NCBI GenBank assembly: GCA_963966185.1
Contig: CAWZYM010000295.1
Span: 30,001-94,000 of the forward strand
Direction of reading: 5' to 3'
Origin: Rhabditoides inermis
Lineage: Eukaryota > Nematoda > Chromadorea > Rhabditida > Rhabditidae
DNA length: 64,000 nt
Under the pieces are notes generated by a model that saw only the letters and a list, made by a program, of their open reading frames with translations, was not told where the DNA came from and did no database searches. Made by a program: the position numbers and the translations under genes. Below, one piece after another: positions 1 to 11,941 of the stretch; the stretch's first letter is position 1, and each line of letters opens with the position of its first letter.

Positions 1-138
1 CCCTCATAGCCGCGCAGGTCAGCAGTCTCTTTCTAGAATTCGCGACTTTTACATGTTTCATGGTTTGCTCGTAAGTGAATAGCGGTGTTGTCTACAACGT
101 GTCGTTGTTCGTATGTTGAATAGTGTGTCTGTGTGCAG

Positions 139-3100
139 CTGCCCTCCTCGCACTCGTCCTCCGTGGTGCGCGTGGAGTTGTTGTGTCGCCTGGCCGACCG
201 TCTTCCTTGCATGGCCGCCGTCGCTGCTCCCTGTGCCGAGAGAATCGCGGCCGACGGAGACGGGGTGGGTACAAGTATTGTGTTACAATGTTGCAAGTAT
301 AGTGGGCTCGTAAATCAGTTTTACTTTTATATGAGACATTAGAGCGATTATGGTCTTAGGTTGGCTACGATTGCACAGACATGAGGGGCTATGTTTATGT
401 GTCAACGTCTATGTTTCGCCAGTTGCATTGGTGTGGATTGTGATGTAGTCGCCAATCTTCCGTCGCTATCGTTCGTTGACAAATGTTCTTTACAGTTGCA
501 GTTACTAGGTGTCTGTAGAGGTGTAGTCAGCAAGGGTAGGCTTCTTGGGCGTTGGCGACCATATTAGTTACCATTGTTGCTGTTAGGACAATTGATCTGG
601 TTGTGGTAAGATCTACGTTTCATAAGTTGTATGTCTTTAGATAACTGTTTGTTCTGCAATAGATTGGCAATAGACTTATGCGCGTGAAAGCTAATAAAAC
701 ACACAATAAGAAAAACGCTTGTACTATGTACACGTGTGATAGACAGTGTGTGTTCAGTCGGTGCGCAAGTCTCTGCTGGCGTTCCTCCTGTGTCCGCCCG
801 GCGCCCTGCCCCGCTCACAGCTGGTAGAATGGAAGGCCAACGATGTGGAGAGGTGAGAGAGTGACAGTGTGTTAAGAATCCTTGTTATCATCTTCTCGGA
901 AACCATAATGTATTCATTCTTCCAACCGTCCTGCAGATACGAGATGGCTCGCGCGGCTCTGCGGCAGGGTCACTGGCGCTCGGTGGCGCTTCCCCTGCTT
1001 CGATCGATCGATCGCTCCTCCCTTTCGGCCGCCTGTGGCGAGTGGCTGGCGCATGTGACTGCGGTGGCTGACTCGCAGGCCGGAGAGTACACACTCACTG
1101 AACTGCAGCGAGTCGGCAGACAGTGGGACACGGCTGTGGCAAGGGTGCAGGTGAGGAGGGATTACTGGATGCGAGCGATAGTTTCTACTAGTAGAATGCA
1201 AGTCCAGTTGATGATAATGATAATCATTGCCAGATGTTGATCAGACTCAATAGAAATTCGGATTTGTGCTTGTAGGTTTCACGATTTGTATAACGGTCGA
1301 CGTGAAAGTTAGAATGTAATGTTCGTTTTGCTTGTACCTCCATCGTTTCCCCCCTCATCAGATGCTGTCCCCTTCGCAGCGGGGCTCGTCGCAGGATGGA
1401 CGCCGATTCGAGCTGTGTCGACTGCTCAGCGCCGCCCTCCGAGACGCTAACCACGCACACCAGAGGTACGTCTGTCTGTCTGTCCGTCCATGTCTCTTTG
1501 CAGGTTCCTGTTCTCCACCGCCTCTTTCCTCCATCTCCCTCAACAGTTTTCGCTCCCCGAGACGTCGTTGCGCGTTGCCAGAGCTGTGAGTGTCAATGTG
1601 TTTGGTTTCAAATTTTGGTTTCCACAACTACGTTCCAGTTTGTGTTGATGTGTGCAGGATGTCTATTTGTCAATTGTCATCGAATGATTGTTTCGAAAAT
1701 CGAAATTAAAAAGTTTTTTTCGGAATATTTTTGCGCCGAATAGAAGAGTCTAGGGATTGTTTTAATTTTATACAATGTCTCATGTGCATGTGTAGTCGAA
1801 CACTGTCGTTTGATTATGAATAACTTGTTTGAGATCTCTTGTGTGATTCCCGCCGCGCGCCGCGCCCACGCCTCCTTCGTCCAGCTGTCACACGCCTGTT
1901 TCGGTGGGTGTAACAGGGTTGTTTATCATAATAATTGAGATGTCTAGATACTCGGATGGTATATCAAATCAACACATTTATCATTTGTTACTCATCATGA
2001 TAATTGAGATGTGTTGCCTAGATACTCGAATTAGTATTATGAGAAGGTGTAGTCTAATTACTCAATTACTCGGGCGTCGGACAATCGCTTTCGCCCCGCC
2101 CCCTCTGTGTGAGAGTGAGAGGGAGAGGCGAATAGCGGGTGCGCGTCGGTATCCTCGCAGCGAATTGCGAACGTGTATGAAAATGTAATTTAAAAAAACT
2201 TAAGAAAAGGACAGATATTATCTTTCAAAAGTACTTCCAAGTAAAAGTAGTTGGTTTGTACCGTTGTCTCAGTTGAGCAAAAGGACTGACATGTTTTCAA
2301 TGGAGACATGTGCAAACAGGCTCTCAGCATTATTCGACGTGTTATGTTACAACAGAAGTTGTGCTTTTAGATAATAACTGCATAACTTCGTAAACGCGTT
2401 CATTATAATATGGCCGCTTTGCACTGGTATGAGAGAGAGAGACCCTGTTGGCATATGTCTCCATTGAAAACATGTCAGTCCTTTTGCTCAACTGAGACAA
2501 CGGTACAAACCAACTACTTTTACTTGGAAGTACTTTTGAAAGATAATAGTATTGTGTACTTAGTGATGACATGCATTACCAACAGCACGTACGCATCCAC
2601 TGGACTACCGAAATCCTGGAAACTTGTAGTGTTTCACTGTGGTTTATCGTATTCCCCCTTTTATGTAATCGATTATCGATATTGCGTGCTACTTGATTGA
2701 AGCCAGTGTCTTTTCTAGGCGTGTGTGTGCGTGACGTGGACACGGTGTCTCTGCTGTCTGCCCGCGCCCTCCTCGTTCTGCGCGCCCTCCTCGCTGTCGA
2801 GGGAGTCGACATGTGGGTTCACCTCCACTATACGGCCTAATGCGAATAGCGTGAAACGTATTGCAACGAGGTTACACTATGTAGAATAACACATTATACA
2901 ACTGGTCTGACGCTCCTACGAAACACAGCATTGTGTCAGGCCGTTCGTCCTGCCGACTGTGCTCGACCCGTGCTGGTCGTCTTCTCAGCAGCTGGAGCTG
3001 CTCGGATGGGCGAGTGGACAGATTGGAGGAGGGGCAGAGAGGAAGGGAGGGAGGGGAGTCGGCAAGGAGGTGGGTGTTTGACTAAGTTGTATTGTTTTTG

Positions 3101-3249
3101 TTTGTGTGATTGCGGGTGTATGTAGTTATCTTGTTGTAGCAACTGGCCCACCTGACCCACGTGCTGTCCGCGCTGTGTCTGCAGCCAGTCGGGCTGCCGC
3201 GATTCGTATTCCAGACCACACACTCGATGCACATCAAGGTGAGAGGGGG

Positions 3250-3306
<57 letters not shown>

Positions 3307-3821
3307 AGGGGAGAAAGGGATAAATGTAGAGAATGAGAGTATTTCAGCTGTCTGTCTCCCCCTCGGAAGTGAACGCGCACAGCGGCCAGCCGACGCCGTT
3401 CAAGGTAGAAGGAGTGATCGAGTCGTCTCACCCCAACAAGATACACCAACTCATCGTCACCGCCAGCCTACACCACCACTCCATGCCCGCCGTGAGTACC
3501 GCCCACTCTAGCCACGCCCCTTTGTATTTTTCAGAAGGACTTTGTGTTGACGCAGACTGTGGATCCGCACGACGATGTGTTTTTCAAAACGTCTTTCCTG
3601 TTGGCGTTCCAGAATGTGGGTAGAGTTTTTGTAATTTCACGTCGATTCTAAAAAATGGCTTACATGTGCGCATGAACTTATTGATTTCCTATTGATTCTT
3701 CTCTTTTCAGTCTTGCCAGATCGACTTCTCGGTGGAATTCATCGATGAGAATGAGAGAAAGAAGTGGAAATCGGATGCGCGGGCGACACTCAAAGTGGTG
3801 GTGGTGGATGAGAGGAGATAG
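139..3821 (+). CDS. INTS7: Integrator complex subunit 7, C-terminal part (5' end outside window)
   Basis: INTS7 is a helical-repeat subunit of the nuclear Integrator complex, which cleaves snRNA and other RNA polymerase II transcripts. I read exons at about 139-264, 758-852, 937-1150, 1362-1465, 1504-1585, 1885-1903, 2719-2812, 2991-3069, 3140-3238, 3348-3491, 3535-3615 and 3711-3821 (stop TAG 3819-3821). The family is recognised from the C-terminal third: RYEMARAALRQGHW aligns with the animal VYRIARQAS block; LPRFVFQTTHSMHIKLSVSP and FKVEGVIE match the conserved beta-rich region; PHDDVFFKTSFLLAFQN is followed by a final strand with KWKSD and ATLKVVV. The first exon here starts at an acceptor, so the N-terminal helical repeats lie upstream. 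A 19-nt exon (1885-1903) is needed to keep frame. A polyadenylation-like AATAAA lies near 3991. Several introns carry piRNA-like units and one carries a MITE. Confidence 0.88.
411..476 (+). promoter_or_regulatory. Predicted type-1 piRNA (21U) unit, INTS7 intron
   Basis: The core ATGTTTCG at 411-418 is followed by CAAT with its T at 456, 38 nt after the core; the 21U would run 456-476. The core ends in G rather than A, so this is a weaker member of the set. It is sense to INTS7. Confidence 0.45.
615..680 (+). promoter_or_regulatory. Predicted type-1 piRNA (21U) unit, INTS7 intron
   Basis: The core ACGTTTCA at 615-622 is followed by CAAT with T at 660 (38 nt after the core); predicted 21U at 660-680. 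It lies in the intron between the exons ending at 264 and starting at 758, sense to the host gene. Confidence 0.6.
1274..1340 (+). promoter_or_regulatory. Predicted type-1 piRNA (21U) unit, INTS7 intron
   Basis: The core AGGTTTCA at 1274-1281 is followed by TAAT with T at 1320 (39 nt after the core); predicted 21U at 1320-1340, sense to INTS7. The core deviates at its second base. Confidence 0.5.
1885..1903 (+). other. INTS7: 19-nt micro-exon of INTS7
   Basis: The segment encodes LSHACF plus one base and sits between a CCAG acceptor and a GTGGGT donor. Joining it to the exons ending at 1585 and starting at 2719 gives ARALSHACFGVCVRDVD, which follows the animal INTS7 helix around LLISHAIEAL. 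Skipping it shifts the frame (19 is not a multiple of 3). Confidence 0.6.
2213..2549. mobile_element. MITE-like element, copy 1 (long terminal inverted repeats), in INTS7 intron
   Basis: About 100 bp at the left end (from AGATATTATCTTTCAAAAG) is repeated inverted at the right end (to CTTTTGAAAGATAATA), including the AAGTAAAAGTAGTTGG and TTTGCTCAACTGAGAC blocks. There is no coding capacity, which fits a non-autonomous DNA transposon. A related second copy lies near 45426-45750. The element class is not recognised. Confidence 0.8.
2567..2625 (+). repeat. Fragment of a retroelement 3' region, shared with 62885-62945
   Basis: The stretch around CAACAGCACGTACGCATCCA and ACTACCGAAATCC is nearly identical to the reverse complement of about 62890-62945, where it is part of a minus-strand element with an (ATTCTG)n-like tail. 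It abuts the right end of the MITE here. Confidence 0.55.
2629..2693 (+). promoter_or_regulatory. Possible type-1 piRNA (21U) unit, INTS7 intron
   Basis: The core GTGTTTCA at 2629-2636 is followed by CGAT with T at 2673 (37 nt after the core). Both parts are less typical than in the MED13 introns. Confidence 0.35.
3250..3315 (+). repeat. (GA)n microsatellite at an INTS7 donor site
   Basis: A GA tract followed by a G run starts a few bases after the GTGAG donor of the exon ending at 3238 and fills most of the intron. Confidence 0.9.
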
Positions 3822-4232
3822 AGGGAGGAGGGAGAGGGGGAAGGGAGATAGAGAGAGAGAGGGTGGAGAGGAGAGGAGAGGAGAGGAAGAAGTTTGAGGG
3901 GACGAGCGGATATTATGTATAGATGTGTTGTTGATAGGTTTATTATGTTTGTGTGAATGTATGTTGTGATTCATGTTTGCATTGTGAGCGTAATAAAGTT
4001 TTCTATTTTTATGGTATGTTGTCAGTGCAGCAGTGCAGTGGTGTTGAATTATTTCGTCGTAAACTTTTGTTGAGTTTCTTAAAATTATGCAAAATGAACA
4101 GATTCTCATCGAGTTGGCCTCCATTACGAGACCCTCAAATCGAGTCCGAACTATCTCGCGCATATCTCTCGCTCCAAACATATCTCATACAACAAGGAGG
4201 GATCTTGCACAGCGCATGCGAATTCGGTAAGA

Positions 4233-4308
4233 ACTTTGCCCGCGGAGGGACTCGAACTCGCGTCGTTCACCTCGAAACAGCGGACAGTACCACTATACCA
4301 TGCCGACC
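4233..4308 (-). repeat. tRNA-derived SINE head or tRNA pseudogene
   Basis: On the minus strand an A-box-like GGTATAGTGGTA and a B-box-like AGTTCGAGTCC are spaced as in a tRNA. The acceptor and T stems do not pair properly, so this is not a functional tRNA gene. Confidence 0.5.
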
Positions 4309-4792
4309 GTATCCTCACTGCCTCCCTGGAGGAAGATGTAGTGTGAGGCGAAAGTGCATGTGTCCACTGTATTCCATTGCAGAGTATCGCATTTCCGATG
4401 GGACAATGATGCTACTTTGTGATAGTACAGAGTGTCATGAGACAAGAACACACAGTGACTAGTGGTCCAGTGCACTAGACGAGGGGAACGTGACTTTTGA
4501 TTATTTATGATTTGTGTATATCTGTCGCGTTTTCACGACTTTCTTGTCACGAGTCGAGTTGCCACAGCCGTTTTGCGTGTTTTGCCTTTTCGAGAGGAGA
4601 GTACTTACTGCCCGCAGCTTTCCGAGGTTTCGTTGCACCAGTAAACGAGCGAAACCTTTTTTTTCATTTGATTACCATTAGACGGAATGCTCGCCGTTTT
4701 CCCTCGATTCAATTCATCAGTCCCATTAGATTCCAACGTGCACTTCCCCTCCTCTCCCTCCGCTACTCGGTTGATGGACGGACGTCTCTCCA

Positions 4793-4838
<46 letters not shown>

Positions 4839-5655
4839 CTTATTCTCTCTATATCTCCGCTCGTGTTTTTCACTCGAAACGAGTTGCATATAATTAGGTC
4901 ACTAGCAGAGAGTTACTCCCACCTACTTCTATATCGGAAAGAGGCAATTTTCTTCTCTTCGCCTCTATTAATGATGATCTCTTGACGTAGTTATTTACAT
5001 TTAATTGCGTGTTGGTAGATGCAATACAGTGGTCGTTTACCGCGCGAACTTGCGAGTACTGTACTGGCATACTCTCTAACGAGTGAATTAGTGAGAAGAA
5101 GTGAGCGCGTGAGAAAAGGAGAGAGAGTAGAAAGTGAAAGAGATCTCTGAAACATCCTAAAAAGGTGTCAGCAGTTTCGATATTGCTACACGACGTGACT
5201 GTCTCTCTCACTTACTTGCTATCACTTTTTTCTCACTTTCTCCCTTCTCTCTCTCCTCTCTCTCTCTCTCCCCTCTCTCCATTTTCTCTCTTCCATCCTC
5301 TTGAGTCTTGAGGCTGTGCTTTTGCATGTAATTGCAATCATGTTTCCCTCTTTCTATTCCCTCCAGCCCACAAATCACAAGTCACAATGTTTTCGTTTTT
5401 GCAATAGCAGAATAGATACGTTTCTCATTTCCCCTTTCCCTCTATCCACATGTGAAGCAGAGGACACTAGTGAGGATAGGAGAGAGTGTGAGAGAGAGAG
5501 AGAGAGTGCGCAATAAATAGACAGAGAGAAAGAGAGGAGGATCAGATAAGAAGGATTAGATGAGAGGCAAGTTGGGTTCAAGCAAGTTCAAGCAAAAACT
5601 GTCAAATTTATGACGATTCCTTTAAAGTCGTTTTTTGCAGTGCATTAGTCTGTGG

Positions 5656-5720
5656 GTGTTTCAATTTTGTTTCGTTCGCAATGCACTCAGAGAGCCCATT
5701 ACCATTTGTCGCGCATAGCA
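5656..5720 (+). promoter_or_regulatory. Possible type-1 piRNA (21U) unit, intergenic
   Basis: The core GTGTTTCA at 5656-5663 is followed by CATT with T at 5700 (37 nt after the core). It is intergenic and has a weaker core. Confidence 0.3.
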
Positions 5721-6473
5721 TTACTGCCCCCACACCCCACACCTTCCCGTTCTCACTTCAATTCTCTACTGACTACGCCGTATTCCTACTTATTACTAGC
5801 TAACGTGCAGTAAGTAGCTTCCAGCGTATACAGAGATCACTCGTATATTTCAACTCAATCAGAGACAACCGTCAGTTATTTCTAATTCTATTGCAAATAT
5901 CGTTTTTCATTTCGCGATCTCTGCACATTCAAGATTCAAGTCTTATGACTGATAGTCAACTGACCGTTTCGCAAGTCACATTTCATAATTGCGAATGCTA
6001 GATATCATTGACCATCGAATTGGTTTATGACTAATAAATCTTACTTTACACCTTACAGTACACTTCATTTTCAATCTCAAAACTGTGAACTCTGACTTTA
6101 GAACCTAAACTATGGTAGTTTATTGAAAATGATTGTAGTACATTGAAAAATGATTATCCGCTGTTAAGTGAGTCAAGTACTGCGAGCACACATGATCTCG
6201 CACGTATCTGTATACTGTCTGCGATGTTTGACGTCTCAGAAAAAATACTGAATTATCGGCGGCTGATTGGAGGCGCCTGAGGGCAAAAGGGGCGGAGCTT
6301 GTGGGAGCACAGCAGGCATGGGGAAGAGTCAATTGATGTCACTCATTCACGATGCACATCTCGAGTTACTTATTCATTCTACCATGACTTCGTCTTTCTT
6401 TAAAATTTCTGTTTTTTTTGTTGTTACATGTTATATATATTATATTGAAAATCTTCACATGTTTTTTTTTCAG

Positions 6474-9400
6474 ATGTCGAGTCCGGTCTCCACCGACTTG
6501 AATAAGTCCATAGTCGACATAAACGTCGAGGTGGGACTAATATTATTTACTGTGATCAGGATTTCGTTGTAGGACCCGCAAATGGCGGTGATCATCACGT
6601 CATTCGTTATCTACGGCATAGTTCTTGCAGTAGGGATAGTTTCAGTCGTTCTATTCGCGTGTACACTGTACAATGGGAGAAACACATTCAATCAAGTGAG
6701 TTTTTTTCTCTCTCAACTTTTTATGCATGTTTTCACATTTTTTCAGTTTCCTTTCTTCACTATTGTCTACCAGTTGACCGCAGCAAATGCGGCAAATATA
6801 TTTATGCAGGTGAATCGTTTGATCCGTGATAAACTATCTTTGTAAAAAATTCTAATTTCAATAAAGAATACACAATACAGTAATACACAGTGTAATAATT
6901 TTACTACGTTTACTACTAGCTAATAAAACAGAAAAAAAGCTTACTATACTATCAGATTTTCAATAATGGAATATATAATAAGTTTCCTACAAACACGTTC
7001 AGTTTTCTACAAACACGTTCAAGCTCACAACCTATGATAGCAATACACATTCAAAAAACATTCATTACATTTTTCAGACAACATGCACCTTTCCATGTAT
7101 GCTATTCGAAGTGCCGGTCAATTCGACACTCGAGCAATGGTGAGGGGACAAAGACACAAGAAGTGGAGACAAAGAAGTGCAACACAAGATTCACGTGACA
7201 AAACTTTTTCGAAAATTGTGCAACAACAAATCGAAGATCCATAAGAATACACATATTCAGTGTCTTGTTCAAAAATATTCGTAAGTGTTGAAATTTGAAA
7301 TGCTGCAAATATCGTTTTGTAAATTCTTAATCAACAGGTCGAAGATCGGGAATGTGGTGACCGACGGGAGCGACACAGCCATGATCTACTTCCTTTTACT
7401 TATGGGGTTCAATCGACTCGCCGTGTTCGTTATACCATCCACACTATTTCTATTCAATCAGTGAGTATCTCTCTTTCTCTCTACCACTCTTGATCGGTGT
7501 TATCACTATCTCTATCACAGAAAGTACATCAAGTACCTGGTCGCCCTTACCTGGATGATTGCCATCTCTATAACCACTCTCACACTCACGCTAGGAACTA
7601 CGAAGAAGTACACGAAAAAGACGCTCGAGTTTCAGGTTAGTTAAGCTTTTTTTATATTTTAAATCATGGTGAAAACTTTAATTTAAATTCTTACAGGTGT
7701 TGTTTCTCTACGGAGAGACTTTGATAATCAAGGTGAGTTGAGAGATAAAGACAGAGAGAGAGAGAAAAAGAGACAGATAGAAAAAAAGAAAGAGAGAAAG
7801 AGAGAAAGAGAGAAAGAGAAAAAGAGAGAGAAAGAGAGAGAGAGAGAGAGAAAGAGAGAGAGCTTTTTTCTTCTTCAGATCATCAACTACCTTGACTACA
7901 CGATTCCCTTCTTCATCTTCTTCATGTACATGCTCATTTATGTGGTGATCCGACAGAAGAGAAGCAAGATGCTCACACAAGAACAGGTCAGTCAATCCTC
8001 CTCCCTCTCTCTCTCTCTCCCTCTTTCTCTCTCTCCCTCTTTCTCTCTCTCTCCTCTCTCTCTCCCTCTCTTCCTCTCTCTTCCTCTCTCTCTCCCTCTC
8101 TCTCCATTCCTCTCTCACTCAAACCCCTTCTCTTTTTTCTCCTTCGATCTCTTGACTTTTCCGTCATTTCTCCTTGTGTGTTTTCTCCCACTAGATACTG
8201 TATTTTGCAATTGCTTTCCATCACGTGAGCTTGAACTTCCTGCCAGCTATTCTATAATGTCGTAATCTCGCGTCTCCGCGAACCGCGAACAGCCTGTAAC
8301 AATCACTTCAACTTATCACACTCTAATCGCATCAACTGTACAGTGACAGTAACAGTACAAATGCAGTTTTTTGTACCGCATTACAGAGAGGTATCTATAA
8401 TCTATATGAGTACTCAATTAAAATAATGAATCACTGTTCTTCATTAGGGGCCACATTAAAGGCACAGCGGCGACTTGATCCTGCAACTAGCTCTCTGAAA
8501 CGCGTAATTCCCCTCATGCAAAACATTTGCTATAGACAGGACTCGAACCGGCGAGTTCAGCGCCATAACGGCGCACACACGCATTGAGCCACCCACCACC
8601 CAGTAAGTGAACGGGCTTCCTTCATCTGGGATTATGTCTTCTTTCGCCATTTCTGCAGTATTGAAGAGTTCAACGGAATGAAAGTCGTGGCGGGACCAAT
8701 TTTGAGTTTGAAATAAAATGTTGCAACAGCCAGTTGCAACATTTGAAAGCAACGGATAAACGTTGTTCTTTCTCACAAATCGATTAAGTATTAAGTAAAT
8801 ATGATTCTTTCAAACATTCCGAGTCAAAAATAAGTCGCCAGTGTTCCTTTAACTGTACTTTTTACTTTTGTGTACCTGAGTTACCATTATCTGTATCTTA
8901 ATTGTACTTTTTCCAGACAGATGCCAATGCGAACACGGATCGATCGCTGCTCACACAAGCCATTCTCGTATCGCTCACACTTGAGGTATTTTTTCTTTTT
9001 AAAAATCATGTTAGACTGCATTCTGCATATTAACCGCTATGGTGATCGCTATCGCTAACTTAATTTTCCTAGCGACCTAGCGTACTCTTGGACCTAATAA
9101 AACTGTATTAGATAGTTCGAGAATGCAGCGTGTGCGTGATGAAATGATATCAGTTTATACATTCGGGCCAGACATGTAATTTCACTAATAGATGTCTAGT
9201 AATTCTACCGTCTCCAAAAAACTTGGTTGGGCGCTTCCGTTTTTGCAGCAGCAAGGAGGGTCTGCTAATGATCTCCCATTCTTCCGCATTCTTTTCAATA
9301 CACGGTGATTTCATCGCGTCGCAATTATATTTCAATCTTTTGCCCGCCATATATGAGTCAACAGTTGAAAGAGCGACCAGCACAGACGTCACGCAAAATA

Positions 9401-9882
9401 ATGACGGGGGATTTTTCATAATTATGTAATTATGCAATTATGTTATAGTGTACGTGTATTTTACTATTTTAGATTACTGAACTCGTCATCACAGTGACAC
9501 CGTTCATCAAAACAACAACCTGGCTGAAGGTAACAGTAATATTAAATTTATAATTTACTTGAGTTTTAAAAAAAGGTGACGTCATTTATTCCAGTGGGTT
9601 CTTGCAATCTCGCGAAACACGTGTTCTCTTCTCAACCACACACTCACGCCGCTTCTTTTCCTAGTGACCAATCGGACTGTGAGAGGTAAGAGATTGGAAG
9701 AGAGAGAGGGGGGGGGAGAGAAAGAGGGGGCCTCTTTCAGGCCAGGTTCGCAACCTGCTGAATCGTATTCTGCCTGGTTTCGTGCAGGCTGCCCGGCACT
9801 CGATGACAATGCGAGACAAGGAGAGTGGAAGCAGCGGAAGGCGACAGACGCCTATCGTCAACAACCTCACCCAGGTCGCCTG
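6474..9882 (+). CDS. Nematode chemoreceptor-like seven-transmembrane protein
   Basis: The exons read at about 6474-6530, 6573-6695, 6747-6809, 7078-7139, 7338-7460, 7521-7635, 7697-7732, 7879-7986, 8917-8985, 9473-9529, 9595-9685 and a last exon from about 9788. The start is the ATG right after a TTTTCAG acceptor at 6474, so a 5' non-coding exon or a trans-spliced leader is likely. Hydrophobic segments include VIITSFVIYGIVLAVGIVSV, FFTIVYQLTAANAANIF, MIYFLLLMGFNRLAVFVI, YLVALTWMIAISITTLTL, YTIPFFIFFMYMLIYVVI and LLTQAILVSLTLEITEL, then a last helix with TPLLFLVTNRTVR. Order, loop lengths and the PLLFLVTN near the last helix resemble nematode serpentine receptors (Srx/Srt/Srv-type). I cannot assign the exact class. 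The C-terminal frame after 9685 is uncertain, with stops possible at about 9882 or 10002. Confidence 0.65.
7744..7863 (+). repeat. Purine (GA/AAAG) microsatellite in chemoreceptor intron
   Basis: An almost uninterrupted GA-rich tract fills the intron from just after the donor at 7733 to the acceptor at 7878. Confidence 0.9.
7997..8130 (+). repeat. CT-rich microsatellite in chemoreceptor intron
   Basis: A CT/CCT tract begins about ten bases after the GTCAGT donor of the exon ending at 7986. Confidence 0.9.
8440..8780 (-). repeat. tRNA-derived SINE in chemoreceptor intron
   Basis: The minus strand has an A box (GGTGGCTCAATGCG), an anticodon-arm-like GCGCCGTTATGGCGC hairpin and a B box (CGGTTCGAGTCC) at about 8520-8610. 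An unrelated body follows, ending near AAAGGCACAGCGGCG; a similar AAAGGCACAGTGGCGC occurs near 63870. Borders are approximate. Confidence 0.6.
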
Positions 9883-9929
9883 ACACCTGTCACTGTCACT
9901 CTCATCATCTGTCATTGTCACTTCTCACT

Positions 9930-11941
9930 GACTGTCAATGTGTTTCTTCTCGTGCATACGGTCCAACATCGCAAACGTGTAAATCAGCAAAACAATTCAT
10001 AATCTTATAATCTAAAATGAACCGTCAATTCTATAATTGTTTGTATTCTCTCCGTTCCCAGAAAGCATTTTGACTGATTAGTCTGTTCCTCTAATTGTGT
10101 CGCTCGCTAATGTGAGCCTCGTAGGCAACGATATTTTTTCTATTCCCGTTTCGTTCGGCTCGTGTTTTTTCTCCATCCCCTGTGATTTGACTGATTTGCT
10201 CGCGAGTGGATAATAAAGTGATTCTCGAGAGTTTTCGGGACGAGTTTTTTTCTGCAAGGGATTGTTTTCCACGAATGGATAAGACACAATTAAAAATATG
10301 CAAATTCGCATGCAAATTCGATCAACGAGTGTGATGTATCATCTCCTAGAAGTCAAGTGCCTATACAAGTGGCATCGCGATATGTACTCTTCCATAGGAA
10401 AGCCAGTCTGGTCATAGGTAATTTCCCACGCTCGCCCCGCGCTAGGGGCCCCAAGCCGATTTTTCAAAATTGGAATTGAGTGATGAGACCGGGCTAGTTT
10501 TGAAGATCTCGACGTGACTAGCTGAGAAATGTATACTTTGTTGGGGGTTATCTCTCAAAGTTTCTCACAATTCCACAAACTCCGCTAACAAAAAATCAGC
10601 GCATTTCGCCTGAAATCGCCGAAAAGAGAGCCGGTGGGGCCGAATCGCGCTCTCTCACAGAGGAGGCGCAGACGCAAAAGAGCGCGAGAGAGTGTTTCTC
10701 TGCACGGGAATGTCCACGCGGCAGAGGCGCAGAGCGGACTGTCACGGATGCAGCCAGCCAAATGCGAAACGGCAAGGGGGCTTGTAACATGAATGAAAGT
10801 TATTGTTCATGAACAAATATCACCGGCCGCTTCTAATCACTGATAGGACGATACGATTCTGAGGCTGGGGAACAATTTGCAGCATTTCTGTGAAACTTTT
10901 TGTGCACATCAGTCGAAACACATTTTCATGGGAAGTTGTCTAGTGCCGCTGCAACCACATGTTACTAGTAAACGATTCAGACTAGTTGCAACAAGTTTGT
11001 ACAAGTTCGGTGTTTGCACATTCCTGACGTTATAGGAAGCTCTACTGTAGTGCAAATGAAAGAGCGTGTTTCAAATAGTGGTTTCCATATCTTGCCCATG
11101 ATCATATCACCATAGTATGATCAGAATATCAGTGATTGTTTCCGGGATGTGTGTGCACACCCCGGCCTGCTGTTTTGGCGCCTGTTTTGACGCGTATCGC
11201 CCTGTCTCCTGCAAGTGAGAGAGAGCGGAGAGAGTGCACTTATCGCGGAGGGCGCGAGGGAGAGTGCGGGCACAGCGTGGGAAAGCGAGTGAAACCGCGA
11301 TCAGCATTGCGTTTTTGCATAAACTAGATGGTTTCATATAGAGCGCATATTGATACGATAATGGTTGATATGTCATATAGCAGATCTCGTCATGCTCGTC
11401 AGTTTAAGCATATGCGCAGCTTTGTACGACCAATAGCGCATATCACAGGCCTTATCAAATTTTATCACTTAATCAATGTGTACAATTTTGGTACCATGAT
11501 ATGCGCTATGTTGAAAAAATTATTTCCTGAAAGTTTCGTGCGATTTGATTGAGAATTGTGCGCGCGCGGATTGAAAGAGTGAAATCGGGCAAAACCACGC
11601 GAGAGAGCCAGCTTGGGGTACCTACCCCGCGCAGCGCAAAAGTGCGATAATCCTCGCCCTTCTTCAGGTGCACACCTCGAAATAGCGTGAAGATGGGAGA
11701 GTGCGCAGACACAGCGGGCGCGGAGAGAGTGTGGATATGCGAGAGTGCGGACAGAGCGGTCAGGGGCAGATCAGGTTTGGTGGTGGAATCCTCGGCACAG
11801 CAGCGGTGGCCGTTCACCCGACGCGAGTCTATTAGCCACAGACCGCTAGCCGTCTTCCTCTCAAGTGAGTGAGTGACAGACATCGCAGCTCGCGAACCAC
11901 TCCGTGTGATTCCCTGGCGTACCAAGCTGTCCATCCATGTT
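9930..11941. other. Intergenic region without recognised gene
   Basis: Several short open frames exist on both strands, but none has plausible splice partners, codon continuity or family resemblance. There is a small direct repeat of ATGCAAATTCG near 10296-10320. GC-rich stretches (10620-10780, 11160-11300, 11570-11870) precede the next gene and may include its promoter. Confidence 0.5.

Larger units (their letters stand above)
3822..6473. other. Intergenic region between INTS7 and the chemoreceptor-like gene
   Basis: Holds the INTS7 3' flank with purine-rich DNA (about 3822-3900), a tRNA-like SINE head (4233-4308, minus), CT microsatellites near 4798-4832 and 5245-5290, and one possible piRNA unit (5656-5720). 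An open stretch from ATG 4093 to a possible donor near 4225 (starting MNRFSSSWPPLRDPQ) might be an isolated exon, but it has no partner I can identify. Confidence 0.5.

Noticed and set aside
2852..2859. Minus-strand ACGTTTCA in an INTS7 intron
   Set aside because: The predicted start 37-40 nt away falls at an exon edge and has no YRNT.
4233..4308. Candidate functional tRNA gene
   Set aside because: A and B boxes are present, but the acceptor and T stems do not pair and no clear anticodon loop forms.
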